Positions 18,584 to 29,808 of a DNA stretch of 43,441 nt are shown piece by piece. Location of the stretch: contig BFEA01000048.1 of the NCBI GenBank assembly GCA_003427395.1, positions 486,617-530,057 of the forward strand. The letters run 5' to 3'. The notes beneath the pieces were generated by a model. That model was not told where the DNA came from. It saw only the letters and a program-made list of their open reading frames with translations, and did not search any database. Numbering within the stretch: position 1 is the stretch's first letter; the number at the start of each line of letters is the position of its first letter. Source of the stretch: Chara braunii. Taxonomy: Eukaryota; Streptophyta; Charophyceae; Charales; Characeae. The translations under genes were made by a program, and so were the position numbers.

Positions 18584-19059
18584 GATGAGAGGAAGAGTAG
18601 GTGGGGGTCACTGGGGGTCTCATAAGGGTAGGGCCCTGACATTGTGCATACCATTCACTGACAGACTTTGCATACACCTTTTTTTTTTTTTTTTTTTTTT
18701 TTTTAACACCATTTGCAAAAGCAGTACTGCTTTTCTCTTTCTGACTCAGAGGCACAGGTGATGGGGAGACATGTCAAGGAGAGTTCCATGCCAATGCAGC
18801 GCCCTTGTATACCAGGCGTTTGTTTATGTACCATTTCCAGGTTTCTACAGTCATAGAAGGTTCATAGTAACTTCATAGCTGCCTACCTCCCCACCAATCT
18901 ACCTTCCCACTCTCCACTTGCTAAATCTGTGAAGTGGGCAAGAATAAAACATGATGAATGTTTTCATTTATTTATTTATTTTTGAACATCACGCTGTAGC
19001 TCCTCTATCCGGGTGGTGGTGAGAGGACCGCCCAGATGGAAGGCTGCAGCTAGGATGGC
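18584..19059. other. Non-coding stretch with a poly-T tract
   Basis: Contains 27 T at 18678-18704, marking the 3' end of a minus-strand retroposed fragment extending right, and a TTTA run near 18965-18983. No gene or structured module recognised. Confidence 0.5.
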
Positions 19060-19088
19060 TACAATCTATTGGTGAGGAGCTGCACCTG

Positions 19089-19129
<41 letters not shown>

Positions 19130-19156
19130 ACCTGCTGGAAAAAGGGTACAATGTCC
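19060..19156 (-). mobile_element. 3' module copy split by a poly-A tract
   Basis: On the minus strand a worn H1 (GGGACATTGTACCC and TTTTTCCAGCAGGTC) is followed by 34 A (T at 19095-19128), then TCCCAGCAGGTGCAGCTCC and ACCAATAGATT, the H1/H2 junction again. CCAGCAGGT appears on both sides of the poly-A, like a target duplication or a template jump. Confidence 0.55.
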
Positions 19157-19732
19157 CAGTATTACATGAAGAAGAACGGAAATCACAACTTGACAAATTG
19201 ACGAAGACTTCTGTAACTTCTGTCCCTCAGCCTACACAAATAGATACAGATGTTTGGTGGGGACCCTGCCTCTTCGGCTTGTCTGCAAGCCGCCAGCTTT
19301 CGTCATGACAACCTAGTTGGGGCCCTCCGCTCATGTTACAGAAGACCTATTCCCCGCCCCCAAACCATGACAGTTCAACGATGCTATTGCCGGGAGGTGG
19401 GAAGGGATCCACGAACTGTGTGGCATGCCTTATTGGGAACATAGGATCAAAGCTCGTCCAATCTGCAAATTGCAGGTGAACCCCCTGAGGTGATGACCCA
19501 TCCCTTTCCACCTGTGCAATCTCCCTGGACTCTGGGTTGCTCAGCCATCAGTCACAGAATTCCTCCGTAACGTATAATTTTGTGCAATTATTATGTCAAT
19601 GAAAATTATGAAATTAAATATTATGATTTATTATCTGATATTTGATGAAATGGCTGTTCTGCTCACATGGGCAGTGTGTTCCCTTGATGCAGCAGCGGCC
19701 GCCGGATCCTCTTCCATCTGATCAATGGGACC
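19157..19732. other. Non-coding stretch, no feature recognised
   Basis: Mixed-composition DNA with an AT-rich portion at 19565-19650. I see no coding frame, repeat unit or element end that I can support. Confidence 0.5.
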
Positions 19733-19755
19733 TTTTTTTTTTTTTTTTTTTTTTT
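19733..19755 (-). repeat. Poly-A tract of a minus-strand element
   Basis: 23 T followed by GACCTGGGTTGTCAGCAGGTG. The GACCTG after the T run also occurs at 19129, so it may be the same family with a degraded H1. Confidence 0.6.
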
Positions 19756-19867
19756 GACCTGGGTTGTCAGCAGGTGTTGCGCCCTGTGGATGGAGCCTCA
19801 GCAGCTGAGAAGGACAGACATGAAAGGATTGAGATTCCAAGGCAGTGTCACAACCTCAATCTGAGTG

Positions 19868-20690
19868 GTATATGCTATTCTAGACTTCATAGATCGTCTC
19901 CCAACATTTGCAGCAAGACGGGATGACTATCTAATGTTAGCACTGAATCATCCCTTAAACCTTCCTTTTACGGTTTTACCATAGATGATGTCATCCCATA
20001 TCGAGTGGGGGGAAAGAATTCCATATTTATACGGCGCACAACTGCGTCCATGGTGCTTCTGCTGCAAAGCATATGGACACTTCAGTACGGACCACACTTG
20101 TGAACAGAACCCAACACGCAGACAAAGGGTGATGGGAAGACTGATTAGAGACCCTTTCAAAGGTAATTTGTGAAGAACTGTGGATCAGGGACATGAGGGT
20201 TGGGTATACATTGAGAGGTCATGTAAAGACACAAAAGTTAAGGGATGGACGTGGGAGAAAGAGGAGGATCCAAATTGGGAGATGAAACCCCCAGACAGCT
20301 GGACACCTCCGGAAACAACGGATAGAGTAGTGTCCAAAACCAAAGTCAGCCCCTCTCCGTCTCCCCCCATGAACCAACCCGTATACGCGTACTATACGGT
20401 GTAGGAGAGAAAGCTACACCTTCAGGTTTGGATCAAATAAGGACAGCAACAAATGATCTACATGCACCTGATCCACAGAATTATCTGACAAGTGAAGGAA
20501 ATGCAGTAGGAGTTAAAGATTCTACAATTCAGTCAACTGTGCCCTCAAAGCATCTGCAAGACTGGGATCATGATCTTGTAATAGAACAGGAACCGGACAG
20601 TGAACAGGAGCCCTCACAAGATCTCCCACTAATCAGAAGTAGGAGGAGGAGTCAGAACAAGAAAATAATAATAATAATAATAAATTAATA
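19868..20690 (+). pseudogene. LINE-E, ORF1 fragment with CCHC knuckle
   Basis: Plus-strand frames read DFIDRLPTFAARRDDYLMLALNHP, then IDDVIPYRVGGK, then WCFCCKAYGHFSTDHTC (knuckle Cys/His at 20054-20101), RRQRVMGRLIRDPFKGN, TVDQGHEGWVYIE and DSWTPPETTDRVV. Every block has a counterpart in LINE-B ORF1 (28746-27571) and LINE-D. Frames shift near 19975 and 20035 and a TGA lies at 20170. The C-terminal acidic stretch runs into a TAA microsatellite. It is an isolated ORF1 piece; no endonuclease or RT follows. Confidence 0.85.
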
Positions 20691-20694
20691 ATAA
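20664..20694. repeat. TAA microsatellite
   Basis: ATA/TAA trinucleotide run at the end of the LINE-E fragment. This is a common tail of retroposed DNA and may be its 3' terminus. Confidence 0.75.
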
Positions 20695-20944
20695 TCAAAG
20701 CTGGTCCGCATCATAAACAAACATGGAAACCCATCACTTAAAACGGTGTGTGGCGTTCTTTTCTCATTTAAAAACGCATAAACAATGTTATTTTAAACAA
20801 TGTTATTTTTCATTTACACGAATGCAAAGAAAACCACAGAAAAAAAGAAAAATCATGGGGCCTGACATCGACATCATGACAGTACAGGCTGTGCATTCAC
20901 ACTTCCACCAACCCAGTGCATCTGCATGCGACCTTCCCGCAGGC
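20695..20944. other. Spacer, no feature recognised
   Basis: A-rich DNA with an imperfect duplication of AACAATGTTATTTT (near 20783 and 20798). No coding evidence. Confidence 0.5.
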
Positions 20945-20946
20945 CT

Positions 20947-20981
<35 letters not shown>

Positions 20982-20988
20982 TTTGTTT

Positions 20989-21019
<31 letters not shown>

Positions 21020-21036
21020 TTATTATTATTTTTTTT
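20945..21036 (-). repeat. TTTA microsatellite forming the LINE-B tail
   Basis: About 20 TTTA units with minor variants, then TATTATTATT and T-rich sequence, directly beyond the LINE-B 3' module. On the minus strand it is an AAAT/AAT tail, unlike the plain poly-A of LINE-A. Confidence 0.75.
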
Positions 21037-21039
21037 AAA

Positions 21040-21148
21040 CCCTACCAATGTTAGTGTTGCTGATAAGAGCAGACACCACTAACACCTGGGTAGAGACTCC
21101 ATCTATTGGTGGGGAGCATCACCTGCTGGAAATCGGGTCCAGCGTCCC
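21040..21148 (-). other. Structured 3' module of LINE-B
   Basis: H1 GCTGGA/TCCAGC (21125-21143), H2 CTCC/GGAG around CCACCAATAGAT, and H3 closed by TGTTAGTG/CACTAACA (21049-21056 and 21077-21084), perfect over 8 bp, with TGCTCTTATCA in the loop. H3 stem bases differ completely from those of LINE-A and of the copies at 16160 and 18438. The AAAT tail follows directly. Confidence 0.7.
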
Positions 21149-21450
21149 TTTTACATAATCCTTGTTTCTTTATCAAAGTATGTGGAGATAAAGATTGCCT
21201 CTTCAGCCAAACCAGGCTGCCTGATACCATAATTAAATCTAGCAAGAAAATTATCTCCTGGAAATAGAAAAGCCCTATACTGAAGACAAGTTTTGCTTGA
21301 GATTGCCTCATAAACCTCTGAGATCCTAAACATATTACATTCATAATTTATTGAGGATACCATTGCATATCCACCATTGCTAATTCTGACGGGGGGAAAG
21401 GATCATGAAAACATTCTGGAGATCTGAGTGTGGTTCCTGGTGGAAGCGAA
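21149..21450 (-). other. LINE-B 3' untranslated stretch
   Basis: About 300 bp between the degraded end of ORF2 and the hairpin module. No open frame of interest. Confidence 0.4.
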
Positions 21451-22583
21451 AACCAGTCTTTGAAGCTCAAGAGGAAATCTTGTTTTAGACTTTCCCCCTG
21501 TTCTTCCTTTCCCGACCATTTCACTTCTCCTAGACACCCTCCTTCATTTCCTCCCAGCCAATCTCGGTTGAATTTTTGAATACATTTGATTATATCTTTT
21601 TTTTTATGAAGCTGTTTTATCTTTGATCATACTACTGACCATTGTGCTCTTATTTCTGTCTGTACGAATTGGACAATTAGTTCAGCAAATTCCACACCTT
21701 CCAATTTTACATCTTCTCTTTCGTAAACACACCTCTTGTACCATAATGCCCATAGAATGACTTTTCGACCAATTTCGAACAAATTCTTCTGAAATTCTGA
21801 AAGTTGCATATCCTGTGGTTCCCATTGCCCTAGTAGGATGACTTTCCAATCCCATGGCCGGTCTAATCCTGTCAGTGTTCTCCACACACTGTCCCATCTT
21901 CTCCATAATAACACCGTTCCAGGACATTGGATAAATATATGCTCAATTGTTTCTCTGATTTTCTTGTTTGGGAAAACAGATATACATGCTTTACACCATG
22001 GAAGCGCCAGACCTCATTGCTCTAAATTGGTGCGGTTGATAAGCCAATCATTCGTTGGAAGACATCGATGAATTATTTGCCATTGTAATGATGAAAACTT
22101 AGCAGNNCGTTTTTTTAGTTGANTAAAAANNTTTATATTTCTGATNCTTTGTATGTNTATGTTCAAATGTCTGGTCCATCGATCCCTTATTATAGATGCC
22201 ACATCTACCTTAGGNCTTAGCATACGATATGCTNCCNTAACTGTTANGGTTTGTAGAGTNCGTGGTTTACTTCTTGTACNTGTCTGNCATNCCCATTCNT
22301 CCGGATNANNAGGTAGATCTGCAATAGGACATTTCGGATGGAAGGCTCTCCATCCAGTGGTTGCTGAGATAAAAATAACTCTGATTCTAAACATTTCGTT
22401 GAATGGGAAGAATTCGACCTGGTTTTCTGGTGTCAGAAAAAACAAATGATTTGTTGTTAATTTGAACAAAGCTACTAGCGCTCCTTCCTCGAGTAAGCTC
22501 ATGATTTGCCCCACCTTCCAATCTTGTGGATCTTGTGTAATTGTAACACAATCGCCTTTTTGAAATTTTACACCCTTTCTCAA
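21451..22583 (-). pseudogene. LINE-B ORF2 C-terminus with zf-RVT
   Basis: Shows AYRML.PKVDVASIIRDRWTRHLN, WQIIHRCLPTNDWLINRTNLEQ, then LPWCKAC and ETIEHIF.QCPGTVLLWRRWDSVW, the zf-RVT pattern. A stop after LEQ, a frame change near 21920 and a homopolymer T run near 21598 break it; DWLGG near 21560 marks the end of the protein as in LINE-A and LINE-C. Nineteen or so ambiguous bases lie at 22106-22310. Confidence 0.8.
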
Positions 22584-22592
22584 TTCTCTGAC

Positions 22593-24499
22593 CTAAATCA
22601 AAGGGATGAAACTAATTATGTGGTCCAAGTTCTGGTCCAATTTATGGGCGTAAGTAATTATTTTCTTGAGTTGATCTGGATTTTTCCATTTTCTCTTTTG
22701 TAAATCCCAAATGTCTTTAATCCTTATAACCCTTTTTTTAACCCATTGTGACCAGGGAGGAGTGGAGCTATTATACACACAGCTATTAACATCTGTAATC
22801 CATTTGTTACCAAATAGAGGTTGCCTCAGGATTTCCGCAAAGCGTTTAGGTTTAGGTTTATTGGGTAGTGGTAATTTCCTCCATACTTTCAGAAGAGACA
22901 CCCATAAAGTATCTAGAATAAGGTCTCTATATATAGTACCTCTTTCCCCTTCATTTCTCAAGTGTGCCGAAGGACGAGGAATATGCCAAAATAAATGTTT
23001 TACCCAAGTAAGAGGATGCACCTCAGGTGGTGCCTTTGGTGCCAATTTTCTGATTTGTTGTAGGGCTAGGGGTTGCCAAGGCTTGTCTATACCAAAGATG
23101 AGGTCAATCATCCATTGAAGGGACAAAGCTTGACACTGTAGGGTGGGGTCCAAAATTCCTAACCCTCCTCTAGACTTAGGTTGGATAAGGGTAAACCATA
23201 CTCTAGGAATTACCTTTTGAAGCTCATGATCTCCTCTCCAGAGAAATGTCGTCACTTGTTTTAGAAGAATTTTGATTCCTGGTTTACTAATTGCCCAAAT
23301 TGTTGATTTGTACCAAATTGATGCTAACACCACATTATTTATTACCAGTGCCCTCCCTAAAAGAGAGGTATGTTGATTCTTCCATTGATTCATCTTTTGG
23401 ATTGCAGGTTTTGAAATCCATTCATCATTAGTTGTGGGTTTTCCTGTAGTCGTCAATGATATACCTAGTACTCTCAGAGGGGCTTCTAGTGGCAACCAAT
23501 GTACCCTAGGAGATTCAGGTGGACGCCCGCCATTTGAGTGAATCCACCATCCTTGCGTTTTACTACCCTAATTGACTACCATATCTGACAGGTCAGAAAA
23601 TTTGTCCAAAAGTTTTTTTATTTCTTCCATATTTGTTTTTGAAGCCTCTATTATTATTGTAAGATCATCTACAAACATTGAGGTTATTGGTATTGCCTCT
23701 TCCGGAATTCTGGAAATACTTAGTCGTTTGATATTATGATTAGCTCTAAGGTTGGCATCCAGGGTTTCCATTACAATAACAAAAAGAAAGGGGGCCGGAG
23801 GGTCTCCTTGCCTTACTGACCTCTGAAGGCAGATTTCAGGGGACAACAACCCATTCACAAGAATATGTGTGGTGACATTTTGATGTAGAATTTCAACCCA
23901 TCTACGCATGTTGGGTCCAAAATTTAGTTTATGCAAACATGCGTCCAAAATCGCCAATCCACATGATCATAAGCCTTTTCAAAGTCTATAAAAACAATCG
24001 CTGCGTTTTGTTTGGTTTGTCGTGCGACTTTGACAATTTCGTTGATTAGAAGGATATTATCTTGTATATGCCGGTCTTATATAAATCCAATTTGTGAGGG
24101 ATGAATTATATCTGTCATTACTGGGATCATGCTATTGGCTAGAACTTTAGCAAGTAATTTGTATACTACTGTGAGGAGAGTAATTGGTCTATAATTCTTG
24201 ATATTGGACTTATCTCCCTTTTTATATAATAGAGTGAGAAATCCTTGATTGACAAATTATCTCATTTGCCCTGTTTCCCATACCTCATGGTAGTATTTCA
24301 TTAGGTCTGAAAACAGGATGGGCCACATGGCTTCCCAAAATTCTTTGGGCAGACCATCCACTCCCGGTTTTTTGTCCTCATCCATCTGAATTAGAGCTGT
24401 CCAAATCTCTTCTTTAGTTATTGGTTTTTCAAGATGTTCACGTTGTTCATCAGTAATCAACTGAAATAGCAGTTCTAAGAAGAGAGAAGTAGCTTGATC
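22593..24499 (-). pseudogene. LINE-B reverse transcriptase
   Basis: Blocks KPGVDGLPKEFWEAMW, NYRPITLLTVVYK, FIDFEKAYDHVDW (motif A), SVRQGDPPAPFLF (motif B), FVDD (motif C, both Asp kept; Ala to Val), and KSRGGLGILD. Interruptions: stops at 24257 and near 24076, a frameshift near 23950 just after motif A, TAG at 23568 within VNWG, and TAG at 22593 where LINE-A has Trp. Original start is not recoverable because the domain was part of a longer ORF2. Confidence 0.9.
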
Positions 24500-24943
24500 A
24501 ATTTATTGGAAGCAGTTAGGGGGATTGGATTATTTGAACAATTCTTTATAGAAATCATAAGCAACTTTCAAACTTGTCGCGGAGGATGCGGGTGCCAAGG
24601 GATCCCTTTGAGCCTCGTGGTTACATAAATTATCAATATATGAGCGTTTGGCTCGTAGTTGGGCCATTGCAAAAAATGATAAATCCATCTGCCCTTCTGT
24701 CCTGAATTTTGTCAATTTGCCTCTGATTATTTGTCCCTATCAGTGATGTTGTGCAAATGACAAAAGTTGTTTCCTGAGTTCTTGTATATCACTTTTTTGT
24801 GAAGATCCCGGAATTTTCTGCAAATGTTTATTCTTTGCTCGTAATTTTGAAAATTCATTACATTTTTTTGCAAAAAAGTTTAAACCATTGTTGAACCAAG
24901 AAATAAATGACTCTTGTTTTTCTTCCATCGAATGCCAATATTC
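24500..24943 (-). pseudogene. LINE-B linker between endonuclease and RT
   Basis: Same frame as the endonuclease, beginning after a TGA at 24944-24946. Shows SWFNNGLNFFAKKCNEFSK, which aligns with LINE-A EWFNSGLVFLGRKCNEYSK, and VAYDFYKELF near the RT side. Stops near 24740 and 24530 interrupt it. Confidence 0.75.
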
Positions 24944-25864
24944 TCATACATCTGCTAAGTATTTTTCAAAATTGTCCAGTATTAGCAAAGATGTATTTAG
25001 TTTATAGAATCCCTTCCCGTGATCCGATTTCTTTTTGAAAGATAGGAGTATTGAACACATTTTGTGATCTGCACCGACCCATGGGCTTTTTGGAAAAATT
25101 GTTGCCCTTGTGAGAGATCTTTCTAGATCTTCAGACATCAGAATCAAATCTATTCTTGATCTGGATTGGAGATGGTTACCTTGATTACGTAAACATGTGA
25201 ATATTCTTTCTCTCGGGAAGATTCTTCGATATGAGTCAAATAAGCGTTCGTTTTCACATAAGATTTGTATTATAATTTCATCTTCCTCTATATAAGGAGG
25301 GCATGGCGTAGGGATCTTCCAACGATCTAGCCATCTATCCGGGGCTGCATTAAAATCTTCTGCCATTACCAAGGGTATTCCTACCGGGATATGTGTTCTT
25401 ATATCCTGAAAGAATCTAGTTCTTTCTTCAACTTCATTTGGCCCATATGCATTCATAACACATATAGTATCTGATTCGATCTTGAAGATGGCAGATATTC
25501 ATCTACCCTGTTCCTTATCTGATACCCATTGAACAATTTGTGCTCGAGATTCTAGTGGTACCCAAATTGCTACTCCTGCTGACCCACTTCTTGGAGAATG
25601 TGCACTGATATTAGTAAAAGGCCAGACCATATTGTGAGCTCGAGTGTGAATTGGGGAATCAGTCAGATGAGTTTCTTGAATACATACTATGTCTGGCCAT
25701 GACCTGCCACCTACTCCTTTTAACTGTTCTAATATTGACTTTCTTTTTTCTGTGTCTGCCGTGGCTAAACCATTTACATTTAGAGATCTGAGGTTCAAAT
25801 CTGTTGTTTTGGTTGCACGTTGCCACGATGGGTTTTTACCATAATATGCATTAATTGCCTCCAT
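24944..25864 (-). pseudogene. LINE-B EEP endonuclease
   Basis: Start ATG at 25862-25864 (MEAINAYYGKN). Catalytic blocks: RSLNVNGLA, DIVCIQETHL, EDFNAAPDR, SRIDLIL and GADHKM. In the DFN block the residue before Asp is Glu where LINE-A has Gly. One in-frame TGA at 25499-25501 replaces a Trp found in LINE-A (GRWIYILA), and the frame closes at TGA 24944. Otherwise the whole domain is in one frame. Confidence 0.88.
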
Positions 25865-25899
25865 CTTAGCCCCCTATTATATAAGGACTTCCTCCTTTT

Positions 25900-26402
25900 G
25901 TGTTTTAGAGGCGGATCCAGGATCCATTGTCAAGATCCCCAGCAGGTTGAAGGATTCCTCTATGAAGGAGTATACTGAGAAAATCAAGGATATCCGAGGC
26001 TGACCACACCACATTTGCTTTAATCTTAAGGCTTTGTAAGTCTAGCAAAGATGTGTGGGAGAACCATTTCAATCCTGCCTCTTTTTGTTTCTCAAAACGA
26101 ACAAAAGTGTCTTATTTCGCCATATGGGCCTTGTCCCCAATTTCTGTGAAAGTTGCTTGAGGACCGGGATCATAATGTTTGATTAGGAAATCTCGCATAT
26201 CTCTTTTGAATGTTCGATCCCCTACACTTTGATACTTAACATATGTAGACCATCCTCTCAAAGTGACCCCTCCATATTGATCTTGACCTACTGGAGAAAG
26301 TCCCACTTCCCATATTTCTCCTTTTTTCCGTACAGGAATGATGAGGTTGCCCTTAGGTGGCTGTGGTCTAACCACTTGACCTTTTTCCAATACATTCCTC
26401 AT
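25900..26402 (-). pseudogene. LINE-B ORF1 tail, unnamed conserved domain
   Basis: LIIPVRKKGEIWEVGL and QYGGVTLRG at 26402-26112, then, after a stop, sequence near 26080-25910 with LKWFSHTSLLDLQSLKIKA and LDNGSWIRL. All align with LINE-A 6051-5214. It sits immediately upstream of the endonuclease in both. Function unknown. Confidence 0.6.
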
Positions 26403-27570
26403 TCTCTATCTTTTATTAACTTCTTGTGTTGACCTTGTGTGAGAAGTGAGTGCTCCTTCTATCTGGGTTGTTATTGGACTTTCCTCTTGGTTAGATTGTT
26501 GTGTATGCATTTGTTCTTCTTGGATTGATTGGGATATCCTGACATTTTCTTCTATAGGTATATCCTTCATTTGTGATCCTCCTCCTGATGTTGGATGGGA
26601 GTTTCTTGTTCTTTTGCAACCAACTCTTGGTTAGCCATCAACTGATCTCCCTTCTCTTGTTGTTGGATGGGGATTTCTTGTTCCTTTGAAATCGATTCTT
26701 GGTTGGTCTTCTTCTGGTTTATTTCTGAAAGGGGGGTGTGATTAGACAATGTTATTTCTTGTGAAACTATTAGCTGTCCATTCATATCCCCATATATTAC
26801 TTGCCCCTGAGCATCCTTTTGACTATTGTCAAGTGTCTCTTGCTCTTTGTTATTTATGTCTGCTATGTTTTCTTGTATTTCCTCTCTTATATCTTCTAAA
26901 GATGAGGGTTGTTCTTCTGTCCTTGATTATAACCAATCCTGAGACTGGTGTGAAGTCATTACTGTTGTCAATTGTTTGTCATTTGCCTTTTCCTTACTTT
27001 CTTCTGGTGTAAGGGTGGGAGGTTGAAACATGTTCATTATTGTATTGAACATGCTGCGACTGACTATAGGTCATTTGGTTCCTTGTGGAAGCCCATCTGT
27101 TAATACCTGTTTTAGGGAGGGACTTGCATTCATAAGATTGATGAGATGTACATAGGATCTATCCCAAAACTCAGCGGTGGCTTCTCCATACTTTATCTTT
27201 AGTTGTTGGAGAAGCCATTCTGCCAATTGTATCATTTTATGTTCTACTGTAATAAGCTCTTCTTCTCCCGAAAAGAGAAGCTTCAGACATAGGACTGTCC
27301 TGCACTTGCTGTTTGTGGTCTATGTCCATGTCTGCCGGCCCAAATGCATCACTAAAGCAGTCTTGCAGGGGATCCTTTTCTTGCTTTTGTGATTGTTCTA
27401 TTTCCACCCCCAAATGCGGTACTTGCGACGCACCTTCTTCTTTTGTATCCAACTTGGGTCTCCATTTCTGGTGATAATAAGGTCCTCCTTTTCTTATTAT
27501 TATTTTTTTTAATGTTTTCTTATTTCGGTCATTTCTTCTTATTAGAGGTAGGTCTTGAGAATCATTTTGC
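26403..27570 (-). pseudogene. LINE-B ORF1 Gln/Glu-rich linker
   Basis: Low-complexity, polar sequence in several broken frames. A direct peptide duplication, SISKEQEIPIQQQE and LVAKEQETPIQHQEE, is encoded at about 26570-26700. AEWLLQQLKIKYGEATAEF near 27215 is a helix-like segment. Position and bias match the Gln-rich linker of LINE-A, but the repeat sequence differs. Confidence 0.5.
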
Positions 27571-28746
27571 TCATTTGTCCTCTTCCTGAATCATTTCCAG
27601 ATCCCTGATTTGATGGTTCCCTTTCTTTTGTGCTATCTTAAGGTGTGATGAAACTTCCTTGTTGATCTTATTATTTTTTGTTTCTTTCAAGTATCTCTGT
27701 GGATCCGGTTCTTTTACAGGTTCATTTGTAGTTTTTTTCTCCTTCTCCTGATTCAATTTGACTGAAGTGGATGAATTGGATGAAGTAGGTATGATTTGAG
27801 AGTCTGGATTCGAAGAGGATGAAGTGGAGGGTTTGTTTACTACTTTGGCCGTAGATTCTGGTGGAGTCCAACTATCAGGAGGCCTGGTGTCCCAATTTGG
27901 ATTTCCTTCCTTTTCCCATGTCCAACCTTTAGGTTTAGCACCCTTGCCTGTCCCCTCAATGTATACCCACCCCTCGTGACCCTGATCCACTGTCCTCCAC
28001 ATATTATTTTTAAATGGATCCCTGATCAGCCTTCCTGTAGCTCTTTGTCTACGTATTGGATTCTGTTCACATGATTGATCTGTGCTGAGGTGACCATATG
28101 CTTTGCATCTGAAACACCACGGGCGCAGCTTATGTGCAGTGTGAATGTATAATTATTTCCCCCCAACTCGATAAGGAATCACATCGTCTAGATTGAAGGG
28201 CATATTTGATGGGTGGTTAATTGCTAATATTAGATAGTCGTCTCTTTTAGCTGCGAAGGCTGGGAGGGGATCAATGAAGTCAACAATATCATGGGTTTCC
28301 CCAAAGTCATGTATGAAGGCGGCTTGTATTTCTATTGGGATATGACGAAATTCTACCCAATAGAAATTTTTCATCATCTGACGTCGCCGCTCATCCGGAC
28401 CCTGCTTTTGAGGAACCCATGGATATATTCGGACTTCTGACCGATCACATCTCAAGTTTCTCCATCCATCTATTTTTTTTTTGTCTTCTTCATGAATGCT
28501 GAGGATGGTAAAGACTGTTGATGACACAGGCTGGATTAGAAAATCATCTTCGGCAGCTTCATGATTTTCTTTTAGGGATGTCAATTGTCTGCTCACCCAT
28601 TTGATTTTTTCATTAACTGATTTGAAAGTTGCGTCATCATGGAATACCCAATTGTTTGCATGTCGTTGATATACTGCATCTCTTTGTGCTACCATCTGGG
28701 TTGGATACGTTTTAACCATTGATTTTTTTCCTCCATTGTCTATCAC
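27571..28746 (-). pseudogene. LINE-B ORF1 gag-like core and CCHC knuckle
   Basis: RNA-binding ORF1 protein. 28746-28153 reads NWVFHDDATFKSVNEKIKW, then LIQPVSSTVFTILSI, SEVRIYPWVP, YWVEFRHIPIEIQAAF and DVIPYRVGGK, a conserved core shared with LINE-D and LINE-E. After a TAA at 28153, same frame, comes the knuckle CFRCKAYGHLSTDQSC (28069-28116), then RRQRATGRLIRDPFKNN, TVDQGHEGWVYIEG and DSWTPPESTAKVV. This is the usual gag-like plus zinc-knuckle plan of plant LINE ORF1. Confidence 0.88.
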
Positions 28747-29766
28747 TTTGTTTTCCGATGGACTGATTAGTTTAGATTAAAAAAAAACTCTGGCAAAAGA
28801 CGAATTTGACAATGGTATTTGAAGCGGTGAAGCCTGTGGGCCTGTTCTTTTGACTTCAAGTGTCTTGTTCTGAAAAGCACCCTTTGCTTTATCCACCCAT
28901 GACTGGGGGGTACCTCTCGTACTTGCTCCTTGTGTATCTGAAGAAAGAAAATAAGAGGTTGTCACAGTGTTTGATGAGGGGGGAGGTACATTGTCTATCT
29001 TCATACTGTTTCCAACCTTCTTGTCCATATTTCCGTTTTCCTTTTCTCCTTCCTTAGTTTCTTTCTGTCCTTCTCCTTTTCCTTCTCTTCCTTCCCTGCC
29101 TCTCTCCATAGCCTCTTGTATAGATGGGAAGGACATCTCATATTGAGAGGGCCTAGATCCTTGGTGATTTTCTGAGATACCCTGTTGATCTGTGAATCAA
29201 AATGCCAATGATTTCATTTCATTGAATATGTTTTTTGTTCCTGAGTTATTTGTCTCCATTCCTCCTTCTTCTCCTCCATACAGTGGGTTAATTGCCATAG
29301 TCTGACTGTAGTGATTCTCTTCTCCCCTTCCTTTCCCTGAACATGAAGCGATAAGGGTACCCATAGGGGAGGAATTAATATGTTGGTGTACTACCACTGA
29401 AGAGAAAAGAGGATTTTGTGATGCCCTCTCTTCTTCGGTAAGGACTTCCCCTTCAGGAGACAATGGCATAGAATGATTCCTTCTTGTAGTTTGCATTTGT
29501 TTGTTCTGTAGGACTCGTCTTAATGGTGTATGCATTTGTCTTTCTGCTATCTGTCTCATCGCCCCTCTAAACATGAGCATAGAATCCACCTGACGATGTA
29601 TCCTTTGATGATGAATAATCCGAGTCATTTTGTTCAGCAGATTTATCTCCCAATTAAATAATCTTACTGCGAGAGAAAATAAATCACAACCAAGTATAAC
29701 TACTTTCCACTTTTTTGAATCACCGAAGGTAGAAAACACCTTACCACACCGCTGATGTACAGTCAA
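28747..29766 (-). pseudogene. LINE-B ORF1 N-terminal region
   Basis: Same frame as the gag core, interrupted at 29197 and 28777. RIHRQVDSMLMFRGAMRQIA aligns with LINE-D RVHRKMESMLTYKGIARHLA, marking the true N-terminal region. A Lys/Glu/Gly-rich stretch lies at 29130-29030. The first Met at 29766 lies within 20 bp of the poly-T tract, so the native start may be further in, near the aligned block. Confidence 0.7.
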
Positions 29767-29781
29767 TACTTGTGTGTATTG

Positions 29782-29808
29782 TTTTTTTTTTTTTTTTTTT
29801 TTTTTTTT
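29782..29808 (-). repeat. Poly-A tract at the 5' border of LINE-B
   Basis: 27 T on the plus strand. On the minus strand it is a poly-A ending an element that would lie at 29809 onward, abutting the LINE-B 5' end. Confidence 0.7.

Larger units (their letters stand above)
21037..29781 (-). mobile_element. LINE-B, near full-length decayed LINE
   Basis: About 8.7 kb on the minus strand. In order: ORF1 with N-terminal region, gag-like core, CCHC knuckle and Gln-rich linker; the unnamed domain; EEP endonuclease; linker; RT; zf-RVT; 3' UTR; hairpin module; AAAT tail. All domains expected for a plant L1-clade element are recognisable. Amino-acid similarity to LINE-A is clear but far from identical, so they are different subfamilies. 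Many stops sit at conserved Trp codons. A poly-T tract at 29782-29808 marks another element's end at its 5' edge. Confidence 0.9.

Noticed and set aside
20945-21082. Plus-strand hydrophobic frame with Leu/Phe/Ile/Tyr repeats
   Set aside because: It is the TTTA microsatellite read as protein, not a membrane segment.
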